DNA of 64,000 bases. Origin: Tsuneonella rigui. GTDB taxonomy: Bacteria; Pseudomonadota; Alphaproteobacteria; Sphingomonadales; Sphingomonadaceae. The notes below the pieces were generated by a model that was given only the letters and a program-made list of their open reading frames with translations, did not search any database and was not told the origin of the DNA. Below, one piece after another: positions 42,018-50,881 of the stretch. The stretch covers positions 1 through 64,000 of the forward strand of contig NZ_RSEL01000020.1 in the NCBI RefSeq assembly GCF_003958625.1. The letters run 5' to 3'. The translations under genes were made by a program, and so were the position numbers. Every line of letters begins with the position of its first letter. The first letter of the stretch is position 1.

Positions 42018-42989
42018 TCAGATCTCGAAGCTGACCATCTTGGCCATGATGAACACGCCGATACCCATCCATACCATGCCGCCGAGGCCGGCGACGATCA
42101 GCCGGTCTTCTGAGAAGAACCCGCTGATGTAGGTCGGATTGATCCACCAGATCATGACGAACACGATGAACGGCAGGGCGCCGACGATGTAGGCGGATGC
42201 CTTCGATTCCGAGCTCATCGCGCGGATCTTGAGCTTCATCTGTCCGCGCTTGCGCAGCACGTCGGCAAGGTTCGACAGCGTCTCCGCCAGGTTGCCGCCC
42301 GTCTCCCGCTGGATCGCGAGGGTGATGCAGAAGAAGTTGAATTCGGGAATGCCGAGACGGTCGGCGGTCTCCTGGAGCGCGTCCTCCATCGTCCGGCCGA
42401 CGCGGATGCGGTCGGTGATCGACTTGAATTCCTCGCCCACCGGGCCGGGGACTTCCTGCGCCACCACGCCAAGAGTTTCAGTGACGGGCAGACCCGAGCG
42501 CAGGCCGCGCACGAGCAGCTCGATCGCGTCGGGGAACTTGCCGTTAAACTGGTTGGTCCGGCGCTTGATGAAGAAGTTCACCACCATGTGCGGGATACCC
42601 GCGCCGAGGAACAGGCCGACGCCGAGCGACATCAACGGCGCGCCGGTGCGCAGGTAGATCAACACCGTGAAGGCGAGGGCGAGACCCAGGCTGGCGTAGA
42701 GATACTGAGTCAGCGTCCAGGGCTTGCCCGTGCGGTCGAGCCGGATAGCGAGCGCCTCGGTACGTGAGCTCGAGCCGGCGAGCTTGAATGTCTTGGGCTT
42801 ACGCGCCGCGATCGCCTTCTTGAGCTGCGATTCGACTTTGGTGTCGGTGCTTTCGGAATGGCGATAGCGCACCGCCTGCAGGCGCCGATTGCCTTCCTTG
42901 GCGACCGACGGTCCGGACATTGCCGTGTAGCCGAGCACCAGGACGGCCATCAGGCCGCCGGCGAACAGCAGCAACTGGAAAATGCTCAT
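42018..42989 (-). CDS. tadB: Tad pilus inner-membrane protein TadB
   Basis: A 323-residue type II secretion F-domain protein, partner of TadC. Membrane segments lie near residues 4-22, about 90-130 and at the C-terminus. The F domain includes 'FPDAIELLVRGLRSGLPVTE' and 'FFCITLAIQRETGGNLAETL', both close to the TadB consensus. The ATG lies 70 bases after the cpaE stop; in most Tad clusters the ATPase gene cpaF/tadA occupies this position, and here it is absent, replaced by a strong hairpin. Confidence 0.9.
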   Translation of the reverse strand: MSIFQLLLFAGGLMAVLVLGYTAMSGPSVAKEGNRRLQAVRYRHSESTDTKVESQLKKAIAARKPKTFKLAGSSSRTEALAIRLDRTGKPWTLTQYLYASLGLALAFTVLIYLRTGAPLMSLGVGLFLGAGIPHMVVNFFIKRRTNQFNGKFPDAIELLVRGLRSGLPVTETLGVVAQEVPGPVGEEFKSITDRIRVGRTMEDALQETADRLGIPEFNFFCITLAIQRETGGNLAETLSNLADVLRKRGQMKLKIRAMSSESKASAYIVGALPFIVFVMIWWINPTYISGFFSEDRLIVAGLGGMVWMGIGVFIMAKMVSFEI

Positions 42990-43023
42990 CGAACCGTCCC
43001 GCCTTCTTGTCGTTCAGCGATCA

Positions 43024-43052
43024 CGCCGCGGTGCCCGGGGGACACCGCGGCG
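43024..43052 (-). other. strong hairpin between cpaE and tadB
   Basis: CGCCGCGGTG and CACCGCGGCG form a perfect 10-bp GC stem with a nine-base loop, starting about 8 bases after the cpaE stop codon. There is no T-tract, so a full intrinsic terminator is unlikely. A transcription-attenuating or RNA-stabilising element is more likely. It sits exactly where cpaF would normally be. Confidence 0.8.
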
Positions 43053-43059
43053 CTACTCG

Positions 43060-44337
43060 TCAGGCGTCCGCGCGCGCGGCTGCCTTGTCCTTTTTCGCCA
43101 GCAGCGACTTGAAGTCGAAGCTGCCGAGCAGCGACTTCTTGCCGGCCGGGCTGTCGCCCGCATCTTCGTCGCTCGCACCGATCACGCTTTCGGCGAGCTG
43201 GCGGATCGCCGTGCTCGCCTTGCTCGCGCGGTTGGCGTCGGCGAAGGTCTGGCCGAGCTTTGCGGCGTTGGCAGCAGCCTTGAGGTCGTAGGGCACAGTG
43301 AAGTCGATCTTGCGCTCGATCGAGGCTTCGAAGTCGGCCTTGCTGATCTCCGCGATGCCGGCCTGCACCTTGTTGGCGACGATCAACGGCTGCGCGTGCG
43401 CGGCGTTGGTCTTGAGCCAGCTCAGGATACGGATCGTGTCGCGCGCGCTCGCCAGCGTCATCTCGGTCGCGAGGACCACGACGTTGACGTCGGCCAGCAG
43501 ATGCGGGAAGTTGATCAGCATGTTGCGCGGCAAATCGATGACCGTCATCTCGAACGCGTGGCGGAACTCCTCCTCCAGCTGAACGAAGGCGCTGCCGTCG
43601 GTCATCAGGGGTGAGTTGATCGGCGCTTCGGCCGACAGGATCGCCAGGTTGTCGTTCGCGCGGATCATCGCCCGTTCGATGAACAGGCCGTCGATGCGGC
43701 TCGGATTGTCGATCGCGTCGGTCAGGCCGCGGCCCGGCTCGAGGTCGAGCGCGAGCGCGCCGGTCCCGAAGTGCACGTCGAGGTCGAGCAGCGCGGTCGG
43801 CAGCTTGTGATCGGCCGAGAACAGCCATGCGAGCGAGGTCGCCAGCGTCGAGGCGCCGACGCCGCCGCGGGTCCCGACCACCGCGGTCGAGATGTGCCGC
43901 TTGGCCGCATCCGGGTCGCTCGCCTTCGGCGCCGCGAACACCGCCTGGGCGTGCGTCAGCGCGTCGCGCAGCTGACCTGCCGACAGCGGCTTGAGCAGGT
44001 AATCGTGAATGCCGCTCGCGAGCAGGTCGCGGTAGAGGCGCACGTCATTTACCTGGCCGATCGCGACCACCACCGTGCCCGGTTCACAAACCTCGGCAAG
44101 GGCGTTGATGTCGTTGAGCGGATCGCCGCTCTCCGATAGGTCAACCATCAGGATGTTCGGGCTCGCCGAGACCGAGAGCGACTGCACGGCATTGCGCAGA
44201 CCGCCCTTGGCGCATTTCTCGGGCTGCCAGCCCATCTCGATGACGACCGGGCGCAGCGTGTCGAGCGCGGTCTCGTCGCAAATGAACGCGGCGAACGGAT
44301 CGCGGCCGCCGGCACCGGGTTTCCAGGGAGCATTCAT
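43060..44337 (-). CDS. cpaE: Tad pilus assembly ATPase-like protein CpaE/TadZ
   Basis: A 425-residue ParA/MinD-type protein that localises the Tad machine at a cell pole. Residues 1-130 form a receiver-like domain (ILMVDLSESGDPLNDINALA, 'GIHDYLLKPL'), followed by the ATPase domain with a deviant Walker A, 'GTRGGVGASTLAT', and 'TALLDLDVHFG'. The receiver-like domain lacks an obvious phosphorylatable Asp pocket, as usual in this family. The start codon ATG at 44337 is three bases from the cpaD stop, indicating co-translation. Confidence 0.9.
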   Translation of the reverse strand: MNAPWKPGAGGRDPFAAFICDETALDTLRPVVIEMGWQPEKCAKGGLRNAVQSLSVSASPNILMVDLSESGDPLNDINALAEVCEPGTVVVAIGQVNDVRLYRDLLASGIHDYLLKPLSAGQLRDALTHAQAVFAAPKASDPDAAKRHISTAVVGTRGGVGASTLATSLAWLFSADHKLPTALLDLDVHFGTGALALDLEPGRGLTDAIDNPSRIDGLFIERAMIRANDNLAILSAEAPINSPLMTDGSAFVQLEEEFRHAFEMTVIDLPRNMLINFPHLLADVNVVVLATEMTLASARDTIRILSWLKTNAAHAQPLIVANKVQAGIAEISKADFEASIERKIDFTVPYDLKAAANAAKLGQTFADANRASKASTAIRQLAESVIGASDEDAGDSPAGKKSLLGSFDFKSLLAKKDKAAARADA

Positions 44338-44340
44338 GGG

Positions 44341-44994
44341 TTAGTTACCTCCTCCGCTGGCCGTCGACGATGCCTTCAGATCGCCTGCGCCGGTGTTTGC
44401 CTTGTCGCGATAGGTCTCGATCGCCTTGGTCGAGCTCATGATCACAGTTTCGCCGCTGCCCTGCTGGCCGTGCAGCAGGTCTTCCGGATTGGCGACCATC
44501 GCCGCCAGGTTGCCGTTGACCGCGCAGCCGTAGCCGGGCGAGGTCGCATTGGCGTAATTGGCGTCGTTGCGCTTGCCCCAGTCGGGACAGCCGGGGACGC
44601 TGGCGGTCGTGCGGGTGATCACCACCCGTGCGGTGCCGGGCTGCAGGAAGCCTTCGGTCACCGGAGCGCCGTCGGCCAGGAGCAGACCGTGCCGCGCCGC
44701 GATGCGGGCAACCGCTTCGCGCGTCGCGCCGCTGACCAGCGGATCCTCGATCGAGACCCGGTCGCCGTAACGCAGGTCCATCGAATCGAACCAGCCCGAC
44801 AGGCGCTGCTGTTCCGGGATCGACAGCCCATCATAGGTAGTGGCCACGTCCATCGTGTAGCTGGTGCGCGCCACGACCGGCTGCTTCACCGAATAGAGGC
44901 TGCGGTTGTCGAGCGCGCCGGGCGCGTTGCACGCCGCCAGCGTGGACACGAGGGTGAGGGCGAGGGCGCCCGCGAGTTTGCGTTTGATGGTCAT
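44341..44994 (-). CDS. cpaD: Tad pilus lipoprotein CpaD
   Basis: A 217-residue outer-membrane-associated lipoprotein. The signal ends in lipobox LAAC ('LVSTLAACNAPG'). Family features are 'VPGCPDWGKRNDANYANATS' and 'GCAVNGNLAAMVANPEDLLHG', characteristic of CpaD proteins that help the CpaC secretin assemble. ATG at 44994 has GAGAGG eight bases upstream and is preferred to the in-frame GTG at 45003. It lies between cpaC and cpaE with gaps of only a few bases. Confidence 0.9.
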   Translation of the reverse strand: MTIKRKLAGALALTLVSTLAACNAPGALDNRSLYSVKQPVVARTSYTMDVATTYDGLSIPEQQRLSGWFDSMDLRYGDRVSIEDPLVSGATREAVARIAARHGLLLADGAPVTEGFLQPGTARVVITRTTASVPGCPDWGKRNDANYANATSPGYGCAVNGNLAAMVANPEDLLHGQQGSGETVIMSSTKAIETYRDKANTGAGDLKASSTASGGGN

Positions 44995-45006
44995 CACACT
45001 CACCTC

Positions 45007-46566
45007 TCAGTTGAAGCTGAAGCCGGGGGTCGCCGCGTCGTTGCTGGCGCGGCGGTCCTTGCGGCGTTTCTTGTCGGAGGCGCTGGCCTGGGCCGGGACG
45101 ATCGCAGCAGGCTGCGCCTGCGAGATCGCCGGACCGACAGGCACGGTGCCCTGCACAGCCGAGGGCTGCGGCTGGGCGCTGAGCCCGGGGGCCGCTTCCT
45201 GGTTGCCGAAGATGCGCGCGGCATCGTCCGGGGCGTTGTAACCGTCGGTCGGCAGCTTGATTTCGTGCCCATCCACCGGGTTGACCAGGTACGGGGTGAC
45301 GATGATCACCAGCTCGGTCTCGCCCTTGCGATAGTTGCTGGAGCGGAACAGGTTGCCGAGGATCGGCACGTCGCCCACGCCCGGGGTCTTGTCGATCAGG
45401 TTCTGCGAGTTGTTGCTCAGCAGGCCGGCGATCATGAAGCTCTGTCCCGAGCCCAGCTCGATGGTGGTTTCCGCCCGGCGCGTGGTCAGCGCGGGGATCT
45501 GGAAGCCGTTGAGCGTAACCGAGTTCTGGCTTGAGATTTCCGACACCTCAGGGCGCACGCGCAGCGAGATGCGGCCATTCGACAGCACCGTCGGCGTGTA
45601 GGCGAGGCTGACGCCGTACTTCTTGTACTCGACCGAGGTCGAGCCGAGGCCCTGGCTGATCGGGATCGGGAATTCGCCGCCGGCCAGGAAGTCGGCGGTC
45701 TCGCCCGACAGCGCGGTCAGGTTGGGCTGCGACAGCGTGGTCACCAGGCCGACCGTTTCGGCGAGGTCGAAGGCGCTCGCGATATCGAGGCCGAGCAGCT
45801 TGCCGAACAGGCCCAGGGTCGAACCCTTGCCAGTGCCCTTGACCAGGCTGCCGTCATCCGGCGCAGCGGTGAAGCCCACGCCGAGGCCGCCGGGGCTGCC
45901 CGGAGTGTACTGGGTGGTGGGCCCGCGGCCGGTGGTGATGCCGAACTTGAAGCCGCCGGTGGTGTCGACCGTCTGCAGGTTGGCGCCCATCGCCTTCACC
46001 AGCGAGCGGCTGACTTCGGCGAACTTGACCTGCAGGTTGACCTGCAGCGGGGTAGCGGTGCGCAGACGGCTGATGACATTGGCGTCGTCGCCGACAAAGG
46101 CGGAGACGAGGCGCTCGGCCTCGGCCGCGTCTTCCGGCGCGGCGACCGTGCCGGTCAGCAGGAACGTGTTCGTGCCCATCGTCGCGACGCTGATTTTCGC
46201 CTCGGGCATCGCCAGGTTGAGCATCTGGTCGACGCTGTCGATGTTCGATCCCACCCGGACGTTGGCCGACCAGATGATCGCGCCCGCCTTATTGCTGGCG
46301 TAGACCGTGGTCACGCCGCCGGATTTGCCGAACAGGTAGAGCTGGCGCTCCGACTTGATCTGCACATCGGCGACCGCATCGTTAGCGACGAAGACGTCGG
46401 CCATCGTGCCGGGCACGTTGATCAGTTCGCCGCGGCCGATCGACAAGTTGAGGTCGCGGCTGGGGGCGATGGTTTCCTGGGCGTTCGCCGCTTGAGCGGG
46501 CAGCCCGGCGAGCGGCGCGGCGGCGATGCCGGCGAGCAGCAGCGTGGCGGTAAGGCGGCGTTTCAT
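45007..46566 (-). CDS. cpaC: Tad pilus outer-membrane secretin CpaC/RcpA
   Basis: A 519-residue secretin that forms the outer-membrane pore for the Flp pilus. Signal peptide MKRRLTATLLLAGIAAAP... precedes an N-terminal domain with 'LNLSIGRGELINVPG' and 'QLYLFGKSGGVTTVYA', a BON/N1-like segment (about 110-170), and the secretin core with 'LSQPNLTALSGETADFLAG', 'EFPIPISQG' and 'VPILGNLFRSSNYRKGETEL'. The C-terminus is an Ala/Pro/Gln-rich tail ending in a KKRRK run. ATG at 46566 (GAGGGG, eight bases spacing) is chosen over the in-frame ATG at 46605. Confidence 0.93.
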   Translation of the reverse strand: MKRRLTATLLLAGIAAAPLAGLPAQAANAQETIAPSRDLNLSIGRGELINVPGTMADVFVANDAVADVQIKSERQLYLFGKSGGVTTVYASNKAGAIIWSANVRVGSNIDSVDQMLNLAMPEAKISVATMGTNTFLLTGTVAAPEDAAEAERLVSAFVGDDANVISRLRTATPLQVNLQVKFAEVSRSLVKAMGANLQTVDTTGGFKFGITTGRGPTTQYTPGSPGGLGVGFTAAPDDGSLVKGTGKGSTLGLFGKLLGLDIASAFDLAETVGLVTTLSQPNLTALSGETADFLAGGEFPIPISQGLGSTSVEYKKYGVSLAYTPTVLSNGRISLRVRPEVSEISSQNSVTLNGFQIPALTTRRAETTIELGSGQSFMIAGLLSNNSQNLIDKTPGVGDVPILGNLFRSSNYRKGETELVIIVTPYLVNPVDGHEIKLPTDGYNAPDDAARIFGNQEAAPGLSAQPQPSAVQGTVPVGPAISQAQPAAIVPAQASASDKKRRKDRRASNDAATPGFSFN

Positions 46567-46616
46567 GGTCTGGCCCCTCGAATGGGAAATGGCGTGCGTG
46601 GTCATGTCCGGCCCCT

Positions 46617-47717
46617 TCAGAATGCGCCGGTCGCGCCGACCGCGCTGGAGACCGTCTGGCCTCCGTTGCGGATGGCTTCGGCCTGGGTGCCGGTGAACTG
46701 GCTGACCTGGCCGCCGCGAGAAATCTCAACGGTGGTCGTGGCCTTGCCGCGAGTGACGGTGACGGTGGAGCGCGGCGGAGCGTAGGCCCGAGGCGGCGCG
46801 CCCGGTCCGGCCGGGCCAGCGACCACGGTGGCCGGTGCGGAAGGCATGGTGCGGCGCTGGAAGCGCGACACGTCGCCGCCAGTCTGGTAGGTGGTCGTGC
46901 CTTCGCTCGGACGGTTCATCGCCGCAGCGAGCAGCTTTTCTTCCTGCTGCGGCGTGGCGCCGTCCGGGATCTTGACGTCGCCCTGCGCAATGGCGCGCTC
47001 GAGCTCGGTCTGGCTGTCCGCGATCGAGCGCAGCGAGAGGCTGAGCGTGCCGATGGTCTGCGCGACCGAGACCTTTTCGGCGATCTTGGGAGTGACTTCG
47101 AGCGTGACCGTCTGGAACTGGCGCACGACGGTGTTGCCGTTAACCGTTTCCTGGCTCGTCGACTGATCGGTCGCGAGCACACGAATATTGCGCAGGATGG
47201 TTTCCGACGCCTTGAGGTCGCCCTCGCTACCTTCGCCGCCCTTGACGCTCTGGGTCAGCATCAGGTCGACCCGGTCGCCAGGAAAGACGAAGCCGCCGAC
47301 GCCGGTCTTGGCTGACACCGGAACGGTGATGGCGCGCATGCCGGGCCCGAGCGCGGCGGCGAGGAAGCCGCGATCGCCGGGCTTAACCAGCGAACCTTGG
47401 GTAACCGGCTCACCGGCGGTGATCGGGAAGCGGACCACGGTGCCCAGGAGCTTCGACACGTCGGACGAGCCGTCGATGTAGTAGGCGTCCTTGACGAGCT
47501 CCTTGGGCCAGGGCTGGAAGCCGATCGCATCGGCGGTGATGATCGTGCCGGTCGGCAGCACGCGCTGCGCAACGAGCACCTTGGGCCCCTGCGGCACGGG
47601 CGCGGCGGCCTCGGCCTGAGGTGCCGATGCTCCGGCGAACATGCTCCGGGCCATCATGGCGGTCACGATCGCGATCGCAAGCGCACCTACCAGCAGCAGC
47701 AGCTTCTTCCTGTCCAT
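46617..47717 (-). CDS. cpaB: Tad pilus assembly protein CpaB/RcpC
   Basis: A 366-residue periplasmic protein with one N-terminal membrane anchor (KLLLLVGALAIAIVTAMMA). A SAF domain follows (VLVAQRVLPTGTIITADAIG), then the CpaB core with 'FPGDRVDLMLTQSV' and 'VTLEVTPKIAEKVSVAQ'. The C-terminal third is low-complexity with Pro/Ala. It stabilises the secretin in the periplasm. ATG at 47717 is preferred because it begins MDRKKLL before the anchor; the upstream extension is not conserved-looking. Confidence 0.9.
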   Translation of the reverse strand: MDRKKLLLLVGALAIAIVTAMMARSMFAGASAPQAEAAAPVPQGPKVLVAQRVLPTGTIITADAIGFQPWPKELVKDAYYIDGSSDVSKLLGTVVRFPITAGEPVTQGSLVKPGDRGFLAAALGPGMRAITVPVSAKTGVGGFVFPGDRVDLMLTQSVKGGEGSEGDLKASETILRNIRVLATDQSTSQETVNGNTVVRQFQTVTLEVTPKIAEKVSVAQTIGTLSLSLRSIADSQTELERAIAQGDVKIPDGATPQQEEKLLAAAMNRPSEGTTTYQTGGDVSRFQRRTMPSAPATVVAGPAGPGAPPRAYAPPRSTVTVTRGKATTTVEISRGGQVSQFTGTQAEAIRNGGQTVSSAVGATGAF

Positions 47718-47803
47718 GGCTATCAAAGCCCCCTTAAACGGCCCGCGTAATCCCACGGGCGGGAATGAAATTCGTGGTTAAGCGCGAACGGTTAAAATCG
47801 GGT

Positions 47804-48292
47804 TCACCCCACCAGCGTGGCTTGCGCGGCTGGGAGGTAATGCGTGCCGATGACCCACAGGCCGGCGATCGCGATCGCCACCCCATAGGGGATGGCGAGC
47901 TTGTCGCGCTGGCGGCGGGCGATGTGCCACGCGCCCAGCACGAGCGTCAGCACGCCGCCCACCAGCGCCATCATGATCAGCAGCTTCAGAAACCATTCGA
48001 GCTCGATCCACAGCGCCAGCGCGGTCAGCAGCTTGACGTCGCCGCCGCCCATCCACTTGAGCGCGAAGAACGCTGCGAAAACGGCGAATGCCGCCACTCC
48101 GACACCGAGTTGGATGGCGACCCCGGGCCACAGCGACAGGCCGCTTGCCCACCAGTAAAACGGTGCGCCGACGACGATCGCGAGGTTGAGCCAGTTGTCG
48201 ATCTGGCGGCGGCGCCAGTCGGTCGCGGCGGCGACCAGCAGCGCAATTGCCAAGGCTACGAGCAGCCCGTAGTGCAGATATCCGCCCAGCAT
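47804..48292 (-). CDS. cpaA: prepilin peptidase CpaA/TadV
   Basis: A 162-residue polytopic aspartic peptidase that removes the leader from Flp pilins. It is the short type without the methyltransferase domain. The two catalytic Asp are in 'AATDWRRRQIDNWLN' and in the family motif GGGD ('WMGGGDVKLLTA'). About five membrane segments are visible. ATG at 48292 is chosen over an upstream in-frame ATG because it leaves a short periplasmic N-terminus as in relatives. It is the first gene of the cluster and is divergent from the lysophospholipase gene. Confidence 0.88.
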   Translation of the reverse strand: MLGGYLHYGLLVALAIALLVAAATDWRRRQIDNWLNLAIVVGAPFYWWASGLSLWPGVAIQLGVGVAAFAVFAAFFALKWMGGGDVKLLTALALWIELEWFLKLLIMMALVGGVLTLVLGAWHIARRQRDKLAIPYGVAIAIAGLWVIGTHYLPAAQATLVG

Positions 48293-48309
48293 TGAATTCA
48301 GCCCCCCGA

Positions 48310-49353
48310 GTGCCCCAATGGGCCTCAGCACCGGGTGCTAACGCGCAGTGCTTACCAAATAGTAACCAAGGCCGGAGGCTCGCAATTAGGCAAACTGGAG
48401 AAGCCCGGCCGGCCGCGGTCGACCGGCGCGCTATCCCGCCAGATGCGACCGAGAGCCGCTGGATCGCGCCCGATGGCCACGCGATCCGCCGGATCGACCT
48501 GCTGTCCGCGCAAAGCCCGGCGCGCGGCTCAATCCTGTTCCTCGGCGGACGCGGCGATTTCTACGAGAAGTACCTCGAAACCCTCGCTTACTGGAGCGAT
48601 GCGGGCTGGCGGGTGACTGCAGCCGATTGGCGCGGGCAGGCTGGTTCGGGCCGCTTCGGCACGGACGCGGTGACCGGCCATATCGGCGACTATGCGCAGT
48701 GGGTGGACGATCTTGCCGCGCTGTGGTCGCAATGGCTGGCTGAGACACCCGGTCCGCACGTGCTTGCTGGGCATTCGATGGGTGGGCATCTGATCCTGCG
48801 CGCCGCTGCCGAGGGCAAGGTCGCCCCCGACGGGCTGGTGCTCGTCGCCCCGATGCTGGGGCTCGGCGGGCGGATGCCGCCGGTGGTGATGCACGCCGTA
48901 GCGCGAATGATGAGCGCGCTCGGCGACGCTCGCCGCCCCGCGTGGAAATGGAGCGAGATTCCTGGCGAGCCGCCAGCTTCGCGCGCGCACCTGCTGACGC
49001 ACGATCCGGCGCGCTACGAGGATGAGCTGTGGTGGCGCGGCCAGCGGCCCGAGCTGGTCATGGGGCCCGGCAGTTGGGGCTGGGTCGAGCGCGGCTACGC
49101 CTCGATGCGCGGACTCTACGCGCCTGGCGTGTTGGAAAACATGACGGTGCCCACGCTGATTATCGCGACAACCGAGGACAAGCTGGTCTCTTACGCCGCA
49201 ATCGCTGCCGCCGCGGCGCGCTTGCCGAATGCCGAACTGGTGACGTTTGGCGAGGAGGCGCGCCACGAGATTCTTCGCGAATCCGATTCCGCGCGCACCC
49301 GTGCACTCAAAGCAATCGACGCCTTCATCGATCGGCTGGCGGCGGCGCGATGA
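48310..49353 (+). CDS. alpha/beta hydrolase, lysophospholipase/monoacylglycerol-lipase-like
   Basis: A serine hydrolase with nucleophile elbow 'LAGHSMGGHL' (GxSxG) and an early oxyanion segment 'ILFLGGRGDFYEKYLE' typical of the PldB/lysophospholipase group; the acidic and His residues probably come from 'TTEDKLVSY' and 'GEEARHEILRE'. It would cleave acyl esters such as lysophospholipids or monoacylglycerols. The start is uncertain: recognisable homology begins around base 48430 (RRAIPPDATESRW) and the only in-frame conventional start upstream is GTG at 48310, which overlaps a region expected to hold the divergent cpaA promoter. Its stop overlaps the next gene's ATG (ATGA). Confidence 0.8.
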   Translation: MPQWASAPGANAQCLPNSNQGRRLAIRQTGEARPAAVDRRAIPPDATESRWIAPDGHAIRRIDLLSAQSPARGSILFLGGRGDFYEKYLETLAYWSDAGWRVTAADWRGQAGSGRFGTDAVTGHIGDYAQWVDDLAALWSQWLAETPGPHVLAGHSMGGHLILRAAAEGKVAPDGLVLVAPMLGLGGRMPPVVMHAVARMMSALGDARRPAWKWSEIPGEPPASRAHLLTHDPARYEDELWWRGQRPELVMGPGSWGWVERGYASMRGLYAPGVLENMTVPTLIIATTEDKLVSYAAIAAAAARLPNAELVTFGEEARHEILRESDSARTRALKAIDAFIDRLAAAR

Positions 49354-50444
49354 CGACGGATATCGCCATCGTCGGCGCCGGCATCGCCGGGGCGAGCCTC
49401 GCTGCCGAGCTGGTCGCGCTGGGTGCACGCGAAGTTCTACTACTCGAGGCCGAGGACCGGCCCGGCTACCACACCACTGGGCGGTCGGCGGCGTTCTACG
49501 AGGAATGCTACGGCGGGCCGGGCGTGGTTCCGCTGTCGCTCGCGTCCGGTGAGTGGCTGCGCGCGAACGGCTTCCTCAGCCCGCGCGGGGCGCTCTATGT
49601 AGGGCGCGACGCCGACGGACCCGCGCTCGACGCCTTCATGGACCGGTTCGCAGGCACCGGCGTGCACATCCACCGCCTCGGGCGCGAGGAGGTCGAGAGA
49701 CACCTGCCGGGCCTACGCACTGAGTGGACCGGTGCGGTGTGGGAGCCGGCCTGCGCCGATATCGATGTCGCGCGGCTCCATCATCACTACCTGGCCGCCG
49801 CCAGCCGCGGTGGCGTCACCCTCGTGACTCGGACACGGATCGTGAGCGCCGATCGAACCGCGGAGGGCTGGCGGCTCGGCAGCGAACGCGGCGACCCGAT
49901 CGATGCGCGCATCGTGGTCAACGCCGCGGGCGCGTGGGCGGACAGCTTCGCCGAGCTGGCGGGCGCCCGGTCACTCGGCATCCAGCCTTTGCGGCGAACT
50001 GTCGCGCAGCTGCGCACCGATCCGCCGCCACCCGAGCACCTGCCGTTGGTGCTCGACATTGGCGGGCAGTTCTACTTCAAGCCCGAGAGCGGCAAGCTGT
50101 GGCTCAGCCCGCACGACGAGGAGCCGAGCCCGCCCTGCGACGCCGCGCCCGAAGAAGTTGCGGTCGCCGAAGCGATCGACCGCTTCGAAGCGGTGGTCGA
50201 CTGGCGTGTGCTGGCGGTCGAGCGCAAATGGGCCGGGCTGCGCTCGTTCGCGCCCGATCGCCTGCCGGTTTACGGCTTCGATCCCGTGGTGGATGGCCTG
50301 TTCTGGTTCGCCGGCCAAGGCGGCTTCGGCATCCAGACCGCGCCCGCAGCGGCGCGCCTGGCGGCGCAGTTGCTTACCGGCGCCCCCCGTGATGCGATGA
50401 CAGAGGGGCTTGCCGCCGCGCTCTACGATCCGGGACGGTTCTAG
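49350..50444 (+). CDS. FAD-dependent oxidoreductase, D-arginine dehydrogenase (DauA)-like
   Basis: A 364-residue DAO-family flavoenzyme. The FAD motif '[18 protein letters not shown]' starts at residue 4. Several stretches resemble DauA-type D-amino-acid dehydrogenases: '[14 protein letters not shown]', '[11 protein letters not shown]', '[17 protein letters not shown]', '[16 protein letters not shown]' and '[12 protein letters not shown]'. It would oxidise the alpha-amino group of a D-amino acid or related amine; substrate specificity cannot be fixed. Its ATG overlaps the stop of the hydrolase (ATGA), so the two are coupled. The 3' end overlaps the convergent rnhA gene by four bases. Confidence 0.85.
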   Translation: MTTDIAIVGAGIAGASLAAELVALGAREVLLLEAEDRPGYHTTGRSAAFYEECYGGPGVVPLSLASGEWLRANGFLSPRGALYVGRDADGPALDAFMDRFAGTGVHIHRLGREEVERHLPGLRTEWTGAVWEPACADIDVARLHHHYLAAASRGGVTLVTRTRIVSADRTAEGWRLGSERGDPIDARIVVNAAGAWADSFAELAGARSLGIQPLRRTVAQLRTDPPPPEHLPLVLDIGGQFYFKPESGKLWLSPHDEEPSPPCDAAPEEVAVAEAIDRFEAVVDWRVLAVERKWAGLRSFAPDRLPVYGFDPVVDGLFWFAGQGGFGIQTAPAAARLAAQLLTGAPRDAMTEGLAAALYDPGRF

Positions 50445-50881
50445 CCCGCGGCGGCCTTTTCGGCGGCGGCGCAGGCGAGGGCATCGACCCGCTCGTTCTC
50501 AACGTGGCCGTTGTGGCCTTTGACCCAGACCCACTCGACCTGGTGCGGCTTGGCGGCGGCGATGAGCTCGTGCCACAAGTCGGCGTTGCGGACCGGCTGC
50601 TTGCTGGCGTTCTTCCAGCCGTTCTTCTGCCAGCCGTGAACCCACTTGGTGATCCCGTCGAGGACGTACTTGCTGTCACTGTGCAGTGTGATTGCACACG
50701 GCTCGATCAGCGCTTCCAGCGCCTTGATCGCCGCGGTCAGCTCCATGCGGTTGTTGGTCGTCGCCGGCTCGCCGCCGGACATTTCTTTTTCGTGGCGGCC
50801 CATCCGCAGCAGCGCGCCCCAGCCGCCGGGCCCCGGATTGCCCTTGCAGGCTCCGTCGGTGAAAATCTCGACTTTCTTCAT
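50441..50881 (-). CDS. rnhA: ribonuclease HI
   Basis: A 146-residue RNase HI, which degrades RNA in RNA-DNA hybrids in the cytosol. The metal-binding carboxylates are all present: Asp9 ([12 protein letters not shown]), Glu47 (NNRMELTA), Asp69 (LHSDSKYV) and Asp133 (ERVDALA). His123 is in 'VKGHNGH'. The basic-protrusion Trp/Lys segment '[13 protein letters not shown]' is intact. The ATG overlaps the thrB stop by four bases (ATGA), so rnhA is the last gene of the ispH-thrB-rnhA operon. Confidence 0.97.
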   Translation of the reverse strand: MKKVEIFTDGACKGNPGPGGWGALLRMGRHEKEMSGGEPATTNNRMELTAAIKALEALIEPCAITLHSDSKYVLDGITKWVHGWQKNGWKNASKQPVRNADLWHELIAAAKPHQVEWVWVKGHNGHVENERVDALACAAAEKAAAG

